Part shown: positions 51,148-61,400 of the stretch, one piece after another | Layout: the number at the start of each line of letters is the position of its first letter | Numbering within the stretch: position 1 is the stretch's first letter | NCBI RefSeq assembly: GCF_024124545.1 | Contig: NZ_JAMXSF010000008.1 | Span: forward strand, 62,001-126,000 | Direction: 5' to 3' | Length of the DNA stretch: 64,000 bases | Origin: Pseudoalteromonas sp. XMcav2-N | GTDB lineage: Bacteria; Pseudomonadota; Gammaproteobacteria; Enterobacterales; Alteromonadaceae | The notes under the pieces: model-generated | Told to the model about the DNA's origin: nothing | What the model saw: only the letters and a program-made list of their open reading frames with translations | The model's database searches: none | Position numbers and translations under genes: made by a program

Positions 51148-51231
51148 TACGGCAAAGTAACTGCATTGAGCTGAATAAATGCTGACAAAATTTGCGGTTG
51201 TCTGGCAGCTGCCAGCATGCAATAACTACTC

Positions 51232-51255
51232 GGCTGGGTCCAATAAGACCCAGCC
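51232..51255 (-). terminator. Hairpin after unknown secreted-protein gene
   Basis: GGCTGGGTC / GACCCAGCC perfect 9-bp arms, 6-base loop, 11 bp beyond the stop of the gene at 51267-52409. No clear T-run. Confidence 0.6.
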
Positions 51256-51266
51256 AGTTTAGGGGG

Positions 51267-52409
51267 TTAAGGATAAGTTACTGTTAGTGGTGCCAGTTTA
51301 AACGCGCCCTGCTTTGCCTCATTGAGACCCGTTAACGCAATAAAGCTGGTTTGGGTTTGGCTCTGGTAGTGATCCTCCGAATAACCAAGGCGTTTGGCCT
51401 GCTCAGGGCTGCCAAGCGGGTTATGTTCAAACGCCAAGCTCATTAGCCAATAAGTTTCATAATCGCGGGCATAGGTATTCGGGTTGTGAAATGCCCCATA
51501 CTGCAACGGAATATCCCAGGCAATTTTGGTCTGGATCTGCTCAGAGTCCGGCGCGCTTAGATAGCTTAAAGTAAAAAACGGTGCCAAAAAGGCTTTGGCA
51601 TTGCCACGCAGCGCCCCCAGTTCGTAAACCGGGTTATCCCAATTCCAGACCCCAAAATCGGTTGCTGCGACGCTCAGACCACCTTGCTCCACGTCTTCTT
51701 TAAACAACAAGCGGGAGATATAACCATCCAATACTACCTCACCCTTGATAGGCAAGATCAGGTGTTCAGGTTCACCATAGCCTGGGTGGCTGTAGTCGCA
51801 TTCCCCAAACCGTGAGTTGAGACAATATACAATGTTATTGTCCGACGAGGCTTGATTGAGGTCGCTGGGATGCTTCATTTTCAGAGCATAAGGCAGGCGT
51901 GTTGCATCATGATGTTGTAATAACTTCAACAGTGCAGTTCGGCTGTAAGACAGCTCAGTTAAAAAGCTCTGCGATTTCCCTTCAATCAGTCGATCGCTAT
52001 TTACCCAGATATTCAGCGTATTGCTGTCTTGCAACCGACTTAGCGCCTCACGCACTGGCAGCTCTGCAGCCCAGGCTTGCCTTTGAGCCTGAACCCGCTC
52101 GGGGATAAAAATACCACAGTGCAAAGAGTGCTGACCTGAGTAGATATCAAAAAATGCAAACTCCAGCCCACTTGCGGCAAAGCGCGCCCGAAGATGTGGC
52201 TCTCCTTGCTTATCTATAATGTCAAAACCAAGAAAACGTAATGAGGAGTCTGGGGTCAAAGCAGATTGACTGAGCGAATACTCACTCTGTGCGCCACTGT
52301 GCGCGCTCAGTGCAGTGCTACATTCGTTGTCTACCAGATGAACACTGGCCAGACTTACCTGACTGCATACTACAGCAGCCAAAAAGAAAAAACGTGATAA
52401 AACTGTCAT
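51267..52409 (-). CDS. Secreted protein of unknown function
   Basis: 380 residues with a typical signal peptide of about 21 residues (F-F-F-L-A-A-V-V-C, ends L-A). I recognise no family. Visible features: paired cysteines at about 29 and 97 and again in C-L-N-S-R-F-G-E-C, suggesting disulfide bonds in the periplasm or outside the cell; an even mix of strands and aromatic residues; and a W-N-W-D-N-P-V-Y-E-L-G-A-L-R-G motif in the second half. It precedes the MepA-like gene on the same strand, separated by a hairpin and about 120 bp. Confidence 0.75.
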   Translation of the reverse strand: MTVLSRFFFLAAVVCSQVSLASVHLVDNECSTALSAHSGAQSEYSLSQSALTPDSSLRFLGFDIIDKQGEPHLRARFAASGLEFAFFDIYSGQHSLHCGIFIPERVQAQRQAWAAELPVREALSRLQDSNTLNIWVNSDRLIEGKSQSFLTELSYSRTALLKLLQHHDATRLPYALKMKHPSDLNQASSDNNIVYCLNSRFGECDYSHPGYGEPEHLILPIKGEVVLDGYISRLLFKEDVEQGGLSVAATDFGVWNWDNPVYELGALRGNAKAFLAPFFTLSYLSAPDSEQIQTKIAWDIPLQYGAFHNPNTYARDYETYWLMSLAFEHNPLGSPEQAKRLGYSEDHYQSQTQTSFIALTGLNEAKQGAFKLAPLTVTYP

Positions 52410-52757
52410 GATCTAGTCCTTGAAGTGATTAAATGTTACTCAGCAGCCAAAACGGCTCCTAGTAATGCGGCACTGCGTTACTACCAAGCTGAGATCTAAC
52501 AGCAAATACCGCAAGCCACAGACCAACAAATTAACATCAATCACAACATTTTAACAGCGGAAAGTTTTAAGCCTCTAACGCGCTGTCTCTATCTATGCAA
52601 ATCTGGGGGACAGATGAAGAGCTGATTGTCGCCTTGAGGAAATAACAGACTCTTTAAAGTAAAGAGTCCGACGGACCAGCCACAACCTCTTTAACCATAA
52701 AGTCATGTCTAGCCATAGGAATGGGGCAAATCACTTTACCCCACTAAAGTTTATCGT
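52410..52757. other. Intergenic region with overlapping hairpins
   Basis: 348 bp between two minus-strand secreted-protein genes. The only structured part is at 52648-52676. The rest shows no gene. Confidence 0.5.
52648..52676. terminator. Overlapping inverted repeats
   Basis: GACTCTTTA-AAG-TAAAGAGTC (52648-52668) shares its right end with GTCCG-A-CGGAC (52666-52676), so the two stems compete at the edge. The position about 80 bp after the fibrinogen-like gene suggests a terminator. There is no T-run on the minus strand. Confidence 0.4.
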
Positions 52758-53804
52758 TTAACGCATCCAAAGTAGCGCGAAATTCTGGCCATTTGGCTCT
52801 ACTTTAGAAATACAGGAAGTGGAGCCCAACTTATCCGAGTTGTAACTGCCGCGGGCGACCCAACAATGCGTCGTACCATACAGGTCAATCTGCCAGCCCA
52901 CCTGATAGCTGCTGCGATACACATCATCATCCCAGGCCAGATAGTCCGGATTCACACAGCCGACTTTAGCTGTGCTGGCGTCATCATAATCGGTGCGACA
53001 GCTTGGGATCTCTCTCAGCTCCTTCATGTAATCACCTCGGTCGAGGAAGCCCCATGAATACCGGATCAAATCCAGCTCTTGCGTTGTCAAGTTGTCAGCA
53101 AAGGCATTCTTATTGTTATTACAGCCCGCGCCTACTGGGCAGGCAATTTGCTCACGAGCATCCGCAAAGCGGGTTAAATCGCCCTGATACAACCACAACT
53201 TAGTCGGTGCCAGAGGGTTTGTTTCAGGGTCTGAGCCGTAATCTGAGATCCGCGCTTTACCGCCCGGCTCCTTATTAGGGTAACTGCCAACCAGTGTCCA
53301 GCCACCGCCATGGGTTGTCATATCACAGTACACAGAGAGCGGTTCGTCGTTATCATCGACAATCTGATACACACCATCGCCGATACTCGCACCGGCATCC
53401 AAAATTTGTTGACAGGTTCTGAATGCTTCATCAGCCGCATTCACCATGCCCCAGTCCCCCGCGCGGCCATCGTCACTGTGCCAGCTTCCCTGATAGTGTC
53501 CTGATGTACCGCGGTGGCCAGAAAAATACTGACTCTGACCTGATACTAGATCGCTCACTTCAAAACGAATACTGGTGCCATTCAAGCTAGTGGAGCCAGA
53601 CAGGATTTTGTTCTCTGTCGTGGCGATAAAGTGTCTACTAAACCCCTGCATTGTAAAATCAAAGGTCAGGTCATTGACCAGTACACCATTGTGATGGTTA
53701 TCCATATTGAGTAAGTAGGTACCGTCAAATTGTGTCGACGTCTGATTCGCGAAAGCACTGCCGCTGAGTACGGCAAGTGATAGTAAAGTCCGATAAGAGC
53801 TCAT
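52758..53804 (-). CDS. Secreted protein with fibrinogen-like domain
   Basis: 348 residues. Signal peptide of about 19 residues (ends A-F-A). Residues 20-125 form a beta-rich domain of unknown type (F-D-G-T-Y-L-L-N, G-S-W-H-S-D-D-G-R-A-G-D-W-G). From about 130, C-Q-Q-I-L-D-A-G-A, D-G-V-Y-Q-I, L-S-V-Y-C-D-M and G-G-G-W-T-L-V-G are the hallmark start of a fibrinogen/ficolin-type C-terminal domain, and several later cysteines could pair as in such lectins. Fibrinogen-like domains are mainly known from animals, where they bind acetylated or other glycans. In a marine bacterium this is a candidate secreted lectin or adhesin. Confidence 0.82.
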   Translation of the reverse strand: MSSYRTLLSLAVLSGSAFANQTSTQFDGTYLLNMDNHHNGVLVNDLTFDFTMQGFSRHFIATTENKILSGSTSLNGTSIRFEVSDLVSGQSQYFSGHRGTSGHYQGSWHSDDGRAGDWGMVNAADEAFRTCQQILDAGASIGDGVYQIVDDNDEPLSVYCDMTTHGGGWTLVGSYPNKEPGGKARISDYGSDPETNPLAPTKLWLYQGDLTRFADAREQIACPVGAGCNNNKNAFADNLTTQELDLIRYSWGFLDRGDYMKELREIPSCRTDYDDASTAKVGCVNPDYLAWDDDVYRSSYQVGWQIDLYGTTHCWVARGSYNSDKLGSTSCISKVEPNGQNFALLWMR

Positions 53805-53997
53805 AGTTAAATCCTTAACTTATAAAGAAAATGTACTTTAAAGTCATTTGTTTCACTATTCAATACGACGACATTACGAAAAATACCCTATTCCTGCAGC
53901 GATGAATTAGACTCCTCCAACCTCTCCCCCTTCTCCATTATGTTTTCATAATTATGTATTACGGTTCGGTGTAATTATCATACTCGGGCATTGATCC

Positions 53998-55413
53998 TTG
54001 ATTCAGACACTCTCAGGCGACACCAGCCCAAACCAGTTTCCAGCCATTTCAGCGCAACAGCTGGGTGCCGCATCGTTTCGGCGAGACTATGGCGTTAACT
54101 ATGCCTATGCCAGCGGCGGCATGTATCGGGGCATTGCCTCGGCAAAGCTGGTTATCGCCATGGCACAAGCCGGCTTGCTAAGCTTTTTTGGCTCGGGCGG
54201 CTTGTCTGTCGATGTCGTTGACCAGGCATTGAGTGAAATACAAAACGCGCTCTCAAAAGAACAACGCTTTGGCCTGAATCTGGTCTGTAATCTGACCCAG
54301 CCTGAGCAGGAAATGGCGTTGGTTGAGCTGTGCCTGAAGCGCCAGGTTCGTTGCCTGGAAGCCGCGGCTTTTATTCGTATTACCCCCGCGCTGGTACTGT
54401 ATCGCCTGCGCGGTCTGGTGCGAGATGAGCAGGGCCAGGTGGTGTCGGCCAATAAGCTGATGGCCAAAGTGTCACGCCCCGAAGTCGCCAGTGTGTTTTT
54501 AAGCCCGGCCCCGGACAATATCGTTTCCCAATTGCTGACAGATAAACACATCACTTTAGAGCAGGCCGAGTTGAGTAAACACATTGCCATGTGTGACGAC
54601 CTGTGTGTAGAGGCTGACTCCGGCGGTCATACCGATCAAGGGATGCCAGCGGTGCTGCTGCCTGCCATGCAACAGCTGCGCGACACACTCAGTGCGCAGT
54701 ATCAACTCAACACTGTGCCCCGGGTCGGACTGGCCGGTGGCATTGGTACGCCGACCTCTGCCGCAGCCGCGTTTATGATGGGGGCGGACTTTATCCTGAC
54801 CGGCTCAATTAACCAATGCACGGTCGAAGCCGACACCTCAGCAGCAGTGAAAACCCTGTTGCAGGACATTAATGTTCAGGACACCGACTATGCCCCTGCC
54901 GGAGATATGTTTGAACTGGGTGCCAAAGTACAGGTACTGAAAAAAGGCGTATTTTTTCCGGCCCGGGCACAAAAGCTGTATCAGCTTTATCAGCACTACC
55001 CCTCTCTGGATGCCATCCCCGCGGCGCAGCGTGCGCAACTGGAAAACAAAGTATTTAAAAAGACCTTTGCTGAGATCTGGCAAGAGACCAGTCAGTACTT
55101 ACATCAGCAAGGGCGCAGTGAGGAAGTCATGCGTGCGGAGCAGGACCCTAAGTACAAGATGGCCCGCGTGTTTCGTTGGTACTTTGCCCATTCAATGAAG
55201 CTGGCATTTGCCGGAGCAACCCAGGAGCGGGTCAATTTTCAGGTCCATACCGGACCGGCACTGGGGGCGTTTAATCAATGGGTGAAAGGCACTGACCTTG
55301 AGCCGTGGCAACAGCGCCATGTGGCCAGCATTGCTCAGCTACTGATGACAGAGACCGCCACCGTGCTGACAACCCGAACCCGTCACTGGCTGGCGCCAGC
55401 ACACGTCGATTAA
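53998..55413 (+). CDS. PfaD-family trans-acting enoylreductase
   Basis: 471 residues from a TTG start; an in-frame TGA lies two codons upstream and no ATG fits. The protein is an FMN-dependent TIM-barrel enzyme of the PfaD / 2-nitropropane-dioxygenase-like group: S-G-G-M-Y-R-G-I-A-S, G-S-G-G-L, then L-A-G-G-I-G-T-P-T-S-A-A-A-A-F-M-M-G-A-D-F and T-G-S-I-N-Q (phosphate-binding loops). The C-terminus contains the P-K-Y-K-M-A-R-V-F-R-W-Y-F segment diagnostic of PfaD proteins. In trans-AT polyketide systems these enzymes reduce enoyl intermediates in trans. First gene of the PKS operon. Confidence 0.92.
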   Translation: MIQTLSGDTSPNQFPAISAQQLGAASFRRDYGVNYAYASGGMYRGIASAKLVIAMAQAGLLSFFGSGGLSVDVVDQALSEIQNALSKEQRFGLNLVCNLTQPEQEMALVELCLKRQVRCLEAAAFIRITPALVLYRLRGLVRDEQGQVVSANKLMAKVSRPEVASVFLSPAPDNIVSQLLTDKHITLEQAELSKHIAMCDDLCVEADSGGHTDQGMPAVLLPAMQQLRDTLSAQYQLNTVPRVGLAGGIGTPTSAAAAFMMGADFILTGSINQCTVEADTSAAVKTLLQDINVQDTDYAPAGDMFELGAKVQVLKKGVFFPARAQKLYQLYQHYPSLDAIPAAQRAQLENKVFKKTFAEIWQETSQYLHQQGRSEEVMRAEQDPKYKMARVFRWYFAHSMKLAFAGATQERVNFQVHTGPALGAFNQWVKGTDLEPWQQRHVASIAQLLMTETATVLTTRTRHWLAPAHVD

Positions 55414-55430
55414 CCACAGGCGAGGCAACA

Positions 55431-56486
55431 ATGAAGAGTTATTTATTTCCCGGACAGGGCGCACAATACGTTGGCATGGGCAAGGCCTGGTTTGACTTGT
55501 TTCCCGAGCAAACCCAGACAGCCAGTGACATGCTGGGTTACTGCATTAAAACCTTGTGTCTGGGCGACCCACATAACCAGCTGAACCAAACCGAGTACAC
55601 CCAGCCTGCCCTGTATGTGGTCAGTGCGCTGGCATTTTTGGCACACCAGCAGCGCGACCCGGCGCCTGCGGACTTTATGGCCGGGCACAGCCTGGGCGAA
55701 TACACCGCGTTGTTTGCCGCCGGTGCGCTGTCTTTTGAAGATGGCCTGCGACTGGTGCAACAGCGCGGCGCCCTGATGAGCCAGGTGAGTGGCGGTGCAA
55801 TGGCCGCGGTATTGGCGTTAGACGAAGCTGCGATAAGAGCGACTCTGGCAGAGCACCAGCTGGATGCACTGGACATTGCCAATCTGAACAGCCCGCAGCA
55901 AAGCGTGATCTCAGGCCTGAGCGACGATATCGGGCGCGCCCAGCCAGCCATAGAGCAAACCGGTGGGCGGTTTATCCGACTTAACACCAGCGGCGCATTC
56001 CATTCCCGCTATATGGCCGATGTACAGGCTGACTTTGCGCGCTGCGTGGCAGAGGTTGAATTCAAAGCCCCCGCAGTACCTGTGATTGCCAACGTCAGCG
56101 CTCTGCCCCACCAGAGCAACACTATCCAGTCACAGCTGGTCGCTCAGCTGACCCACTCAGTACGCTGGACCGAAACAATTACCTACCTGCTGGCGCAGGG
56201 TGACATGACATTTGTCGAGCTGGGCCCGAAGAAGGTCCTCACTAAATTAGTGGCGGAGATCAAACAACACGCAGCAGAGTACGCTCGAAGCGATACCCAA
56301 ACGCTGGCGCAGCAGGTTGAGCTGTGGAATCAAACGCATGGCGTCGGTACAACAATCAAAGTCGCCCATATTAGCGAGCCGATGCGCACCCGTACCCCGG
56401 CCATGTTGCTGTTTGGCCACCGACCCGCGGTGTATGTGGAAGGCGCGCAGGGCTATATCGCATTGGATGAAGCCACAGCGCTGTAA
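55431..56486 (+). CDS. Free-standing malonyl-type acyltransferase (trans-AT)
   Basis: 351 residues from ATG 55431, which lies 17 bp after the PfaD-type gene and has a purine-rich GGCGAGG site. FabD fold: F-P-G-Q-G-A-Q-Y-V-G-M-G at the N-terminus, nucleophile Ser87 in A-G-H-S-L-G-E-Y-T-A, catalytic His191 in G-A-F-H-S-R-Y-M, and N-V-S-A near 205. The G-A-F-H-S signature indicates malonyl-CoA preference. Fifty to sixty extra residues at the C-terminus (after H-A-A-E-Y) are not part of FabD. It should load malonyl units onto the AT-less modules of the PKS encoded downstream. Confidence 0.94.
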   Translation: MKSYLFPGQGAQYVGMGKAWFDLFPEQTQTASDMLGYCIKTLCLGDPHNQLNQTEYTQPALYVVSALAFLAHQQRDPAPADFMAGHSLGEYTALFAAGALSFEDGLRLVQQRGALMSQVSGGAMAAVLALDEAAIRATLAEHQLDALDIANLNSPQQSVISGLSDDIGRAQPAIEQTGGRFIRLNTSGAFHSRYMADVQADFARCVAEVEFKAPAVPVIANVSALPHQSNTIQSQLVAQLTHSVRWTETITYLLAQGDMTFVELGPKKVLTKLVAEIKQHAAEYARSDTQTLAQQVELWNQTHGVGTTIKVAHISEPMRTRTPAMLLFGHRPAVYVEGAQGYIALDEATAL

Positions 56487-56552
56487 CAGAGAAAGAATAT
56501 GCCCCGGCCCAGGCCGGACACAGAATAATGACCCAACTTTTGGACTGAAACG

Positions 56553-58292
56553 ATGAAATACTATATTGGCCTTGCCACTTCCTTTCATGATCCTGCCATT
56601 GCGATTGTCAATCAGCAGGGTGACGTGATTTTTGCCGAAGACGCCGAGCGTTTTCTGGGCTACAAACGGGGCCTTTACTGCCTGCCGGATAACCCCTATT
56701 ACATCGAGGAAGTCCTGAAGACCTATTGCAGCGACTGTACTGAACTGGTGATCGCCAAAACCTGGAGTAAAGGCCGCGAGAAAAGCACCAATATCCTCGA
56801 AAACGTGGTGCTGAGCATTCTCGAAACCTTCTCGTTTAATATCGACGTGAACACCCGCGATATCAAGGATCAGTTCTACTTTGCCAGAGCGTCACAGGCC
56901 GCTGCAGGGCGCACCCTGTCGCGCTTTTTTGAAGCCTCATGCCGTAACTTTATCGTGGGTAACTACCGTAATAAAAAGCCCACCGAAGTACGCTATTTTG
57001 ACCACCACCTCACCCATGCAGCCAATGCCTGTTTTAACAGCCCGTTCAGCGAAGCATCCTGCCTGGTGGTAGACGGTATGGGCGAAAAAAGCAGTATCGA
57101 CTATTTCACCTATAAAGACGGCAAGATCACCCCGGCGCCTATCAGAGTAAAACGGTCATTCAAAAGTCTGGGCCTGTTTTACACCATTATCTGTGAGAAT
57201 CTGGGTTTTGATCCGCTCAAAGGCGAAGAATGGAAAGTCATGGGTCTGGCGCCTTATGGTAAAAAAGATCAGAAAATCTACGATCTGCTGCGCGCGTCTT
57301 TGCAGGTGAAAAACGGTAATTTCGTGGTACCGAAAAACCTCAATGCCATCATGAAAGAGATTAAAGCCATGGCGCGCGAGCCAGGTGAGTCCATTGAAGC
57401 TTACAAAGATTTTGCCTACACCGGACAACTGGTATTCAGTGAAATCTTTATGGATCTGATCGATGCCATCTACGAGCATGCACCGTCGAAAAATCTCGCA
57501 ATTTCCGGCGGCTGCGCACTGAATTCTTCCTTTATGGGCACCGCGCTGGCGAAATCCAAATTCGACAATATCTTTGTACCTTCAGCCCCGGCAGACGATG
57601 GTAATGCCATTGGTGCCGCCTTGCTGTGCTACCAGCAGGACAACCCAAGCTGGCAGCCTTCTACGCAAATTCAAAGCCCCTATACCGGCTCTGAGGTAAG
57701 GCAAAAATCACTGGATAAACTGCACCGTTACAGCCACCTCAAAGCCACCGACTACGGCGAAGACGTGTATAAGAAAACCGCTGAGTTCCTGGCGGAAGGT
57801 AAAATTATCGGCTGGGCACAGGGCCGCGCTGAGTTTGGTCCGCGTTCTTTAGGCAACCGCTCAATCCTGGCTAACCCGTGTCTGGTCGACATTAAAGACA
57901 CAGTGAACGCCCGGGTTAAGTTCCGCGAAGAATTCCGCCCCTTTGCGCCATCTATCCTGCATGAATATGGCGACGAGTATTTTGAGGACTATCAGGAGTC
58001 TCCTTATATGGAGCGTACTTTGGTGTTTAAAGAGGCAGTGCGCGACAAAGTGCCGGGCGTGGTGCATGTCGACAACACCGGCCGTCTGCAAAGCGTGAAG
58101 AAAGAATGGAACGCGCCATACTATAAGCTGATCGACAGCTTCCGTGAAATCACCGGTGTGCCGGTACTGCTGAACACCAGCTTTAACATTATGGGTAAGC
58201 CCATTGTCCACTCGGTTGAGGACATGCTGGCGGTGTTTTTGATGTCCGGCATTGATGTGCTGGTGATCAACAACACCATTTACGAGAAGTAA
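56553..58292 (+). CDS. O-carbamoyltransferase (TobZ/NovN type)
   Basis: 579 residues. The N-terminal Kae1-like domain has I-G-L-A-T-S-F-H-D-P-A at the start and the iron-binding cluster D-H151-H152-L-T-H155-A. The C-terminal YrdC-like carbamoyl-adenylate domain shows G-W-A-Q-G-R-A-E-F-G-P-R-S-L-G-N-R-S-I and R-P-F-A-P-S. Such enzymes activate carbamoyl phosphate with ATP and transfer the carbamoyl group to a hydroxyl of a natural product. Placed between the trans-AT and the PKS genes, it predicts a carbamate on the final polyketide. Gap to the AT gene is 66 bp. Confidence 0.94.
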   Translation: MKYYIGLATSFHDPAIAIVNQQGDVIFAEDAERFLGYKRGLYCLPDNPYYIEEVLKTYCSDCTELVIAKTWSKGREKSTNILENVVLSILETFSFNIDVNTRDIKDQFYFARASQAAAGRTLSRFFEASCRNFIVGNYRNKKPTEVRYFDHHLTHAANACFNSPFSEASCLVVDGMGEKSSIDYFTYKDGKITPAPIRVKRSFKSLGLFYTIICENLGFDPLKGEEWKVMGLAPYGKKDQKIYDLLRASLQVKNGNFVVPKNLNAIMKEIKAMAREPGESIEAYKDFAYTGQLVFSEIFMDLIDAIYEHAPSKNLAISGGCALNSSFMGTALAKSKFDNIFVPSAPADDGNAIGAALLCYQQDNPSWQPSTQIQSPYTGSEVRQKSLDKLHRYSHLKATDYGEDVYKKTAEFLAEGKIIGWAQGRAEFGPRSLGNRSILANPCLVDIKDTVNARVKFREEFRPFAPSILHEYGDEYFEDYQESPYMERTLVFKEAVRDKVPGVVHVDNTGRLQSVKKEWNAPYYKLIDSFREITGVPVLLNTSFNIMGKPIVHSVEDMLAVFLMSGIDVLVINNTIYEK

Positions 58293-58400
58293 CCCTGTAG
58301 CAGTCACGCCATAAACGTGGCTGCCCGATTGAGAAAGACCCGCGCGACGCATAGACAACAGCGTTCGCGCAGCCCGACTAGACGTTTATCGAGACAGATC

Positions 58401-61400
58401 ATGACAAGCAAACACAACCCGCAGACTCCCTCTTTGCCAGACAAGACACCGGATATTGCCATCGTCGGCCTGTCTCTGCGTTTTCCGGGCGCCGATAACA
58501 AACATCAGTTCTGGCACAACCTCAGTCAAAAAATCAGCAGTATCAGAGAAGTGCCCGTTGAGCGCTGGGACTGGAAAAAATACTACGATCCAAAGCCTGA
58601 TAAACAGGCGCAAAAGTCTATCAGCAAATGGGGCGGCTTTATTGGTGATATCGCCGGGTTTGATGCCGGCTTTTTTGCCATCTCCCCCAAAGAAGCGCAG
58701 AGCATGGATCCCCAGCAGCGCCTGAGTATGGAGCTGGCCTGGGCCTGCTTTGAAGATGCGGGGCTCACGCCATCGCAGTTTAAAAATACTGCCACAGGTG
58801 TCTATCTGGGGTGCAGTAATACCGACTATCAGGAGTTTTCTACCGGTAATATTGACCCGCACTTTCTGACCGGCATGTCGACCGGGGTGTTTGCCAACCG
58901 CATCTCACACTATTTTAATTTTCAGGGACCCAGTGAAACCGTCGATACCGCCTGCTCTTCGTCTTTAGTGGCCATTCACAAGGCCATAAATGATTTTCGC
59001 TCAGGTGAGATCAATGCCGCGCTGGTTGGTGGCGTTAATCTGCTGATCACCAAAAACCGCTATGTCAGCTTTAGTAAGCTGGGCGTGCTGTCACCGCAGG
59101 GGCGCTGTAAAACCCTGGATGCCGAGGCCGATGGCTATGTCCGTGGCGAAGGCCTTGGCATGGTGTTGTTGCTGCCGGTAGAGACCGCCAAAGCGCTGAA
59201 TGCCACCATCTATGGCATCATCAAAGGCAGCGCTGTGGGGCACTCAGGCAAAACCAATACCCTGACCTCACCGAGCCCGTTTTCACAGTCGCGGGTGATC
59301 CAGCAAGCCATCGACAATGCCCGGGTTGGCTCTGATCAGATTGGCTTTGTCGAATTACATGGCACCGGCACCGTGCTGGGCGATCCGCTGGAGATCCAGG
59401 GTCTGAAACGCGCCTTTCGCGCCAGTAAACAGCAAACGCCCGATGCGCCTTGCTATCTCAGTACCGTGAAAACCAATATCGGCCATTTAGAGTCAGCCGC
59501 CGGTATTGCCGGGGTGATCAAAACCTTGCTGGCCTTTGAACATGAGCAGGTGCCGCCGCTGCAAAACTTTGCGACGCTGAATCCGAAAATCTCTCTGGAG
59601 AAATCGCCGTTTAAGTTAGCCACCGAATGTATGCCCTGGCCAGGCGAACAGCGCCTTGCCGGCATATCCTCCTTTGGCTTTGCCGGGGTGAACGCCCATG
59701 TGATCTTAGAATCACCACAACGCCTCAACCCAGAGCGCCAAGCGTTAGACTCCGCCCTGCCGATCGTGCTGTCGGCCAGAACCCGGACCGCGCTCACGCA
59801 GCGCGCCACAGACTTGCTTGCCTACCTTGAATCGGATAACCCGGTTGAGATGCTGGATTTAAGTTATACGCTCACGGTGGGCCGGGAATCGATGAAACAC
59901 CGGATGGGATTTGCGGCAGACTCGCTGGCTTCTGTCAAAGTGCAACTGAGCAAGTTTGTTTCAGGTGAGGCTGGCGACTGGCACTATAGTAAAGTTGCCG
60001 CCACTGCAGAGCACAGCGAAGTCACTCACGAAACACTCGCTGCACGCATAACCGGCTGGGTACAGGGCGATATCATCGACTGGCAAGCCAGCTATAGCAA
60101 ACTCTGCCCGCAACGCATTAGTCTGCCTGCCTACCCGTTTGAGCATAAGCCTTACTGGCTCGACGCGGAAAACGCTGCGCAGCCCTCACACCTGCACCCG
60201 CTGCTGCATCGCAGTATACCGGCGCTGGGTGAGCTGATCTTTGCCAGTGACTTTACAGGCAATGAATACTTTTTACGTGACCATCAGGTGCAGGGCCAGG
60301 CTATGCTGCCCGGCGTCTGTACGCTTGAAATGGTCCATGCCGCCATGACTTTGTCGGGCCAGCTGGCGGATAACCAGTCGCTGCGCCTGAGTCAGGTGAA
60401 CTGGCGCAGACCGGTAACCGTCGACGCGCAAAGCGGCCCGGTTTATTTGTCGCTAAAACAAACCGGTGATCGGGTGACATTTGAGTTATACCGTGAAGCA
60501 CACGATGCACGCCAGGTGTATGCCAGCGGTCAGGCTGAAGTCACAGAGCACAGCGTCACAACGCGCGCCATCGAAGCACAACCTGACGCCCGCATAGTCG
60601 CAGCCACTGAGTTATATCAGCAATTCAGCGCCGCAGGCGTTGACTATGGTCCGGATTTTCAGCGCATCACCACATTATCTGTGGCAGGTCAAAAGGCACA
60701 GGGCGAACTAAACCCGGTTATTGCCCCCGACTTTGCCTTTGCCCCCGAGCTACTCGACAGCGCCCTGCATACCCTGCTGGGTTTTTCACAAGATGCCCGC
60801 CCGGGGTTGCCCTTTGCACTGGAACAGGCTGAATTACTCACGCCGCTGCCATCGGGTAAAACACTGATAGCCTGTGCAACCCAAACCACCCATGCTGATG
60901 CCAGCAGCCAGAAGTTTGATGTAGATATCTGCGATGAACAAGGTGCGGTATATGCGCGTTTGCGTGGTTTTTCGACCCGCTCAATGACACACGATGCCGA
61001 TGCGACCCAGCTGTTTACGGTACTCCCTGGCTGGCAGCATCTGACAACACTGCCACCTGCTGAAACGACTCACTACCGCTTTGATTATCAGGGGCCGTCA
61101 TCGCTCAAACCAGCCTGGTGTGCAGACTCGACAGAACCTGCTGATCACCTGTTGTGGGTCGCCAAGGACGAGTACGCAGAGCCACTAAAACTGTTTACTT
61201 ATCTGAAAGCCCTGATCGAACAAGGTAAAGGCACTGAGCCGCTGGCCATCACTTTACTTACCTTCCAGACACAGCAAGTGTATGGCGAAACCGTCGATGC
61301 ACACGGCGCCGGGCTGACTGGATTGCTGCAAAGCGTAGCTCAGGAATACCCACGCTGGCATGTGCGCATTGTCGATTTAAGTGCTGAATGCAAAGAAGAG

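Noticed and set aside
55305..55430. Longer acyltransferase reading starting inside the PfaD-type gene
   Set aside because: The extra 42 residues are out-of-frame translation of the PfaD-type gene. FabD similarity begins exactly at M-K-S-Y-L-F-P-G.
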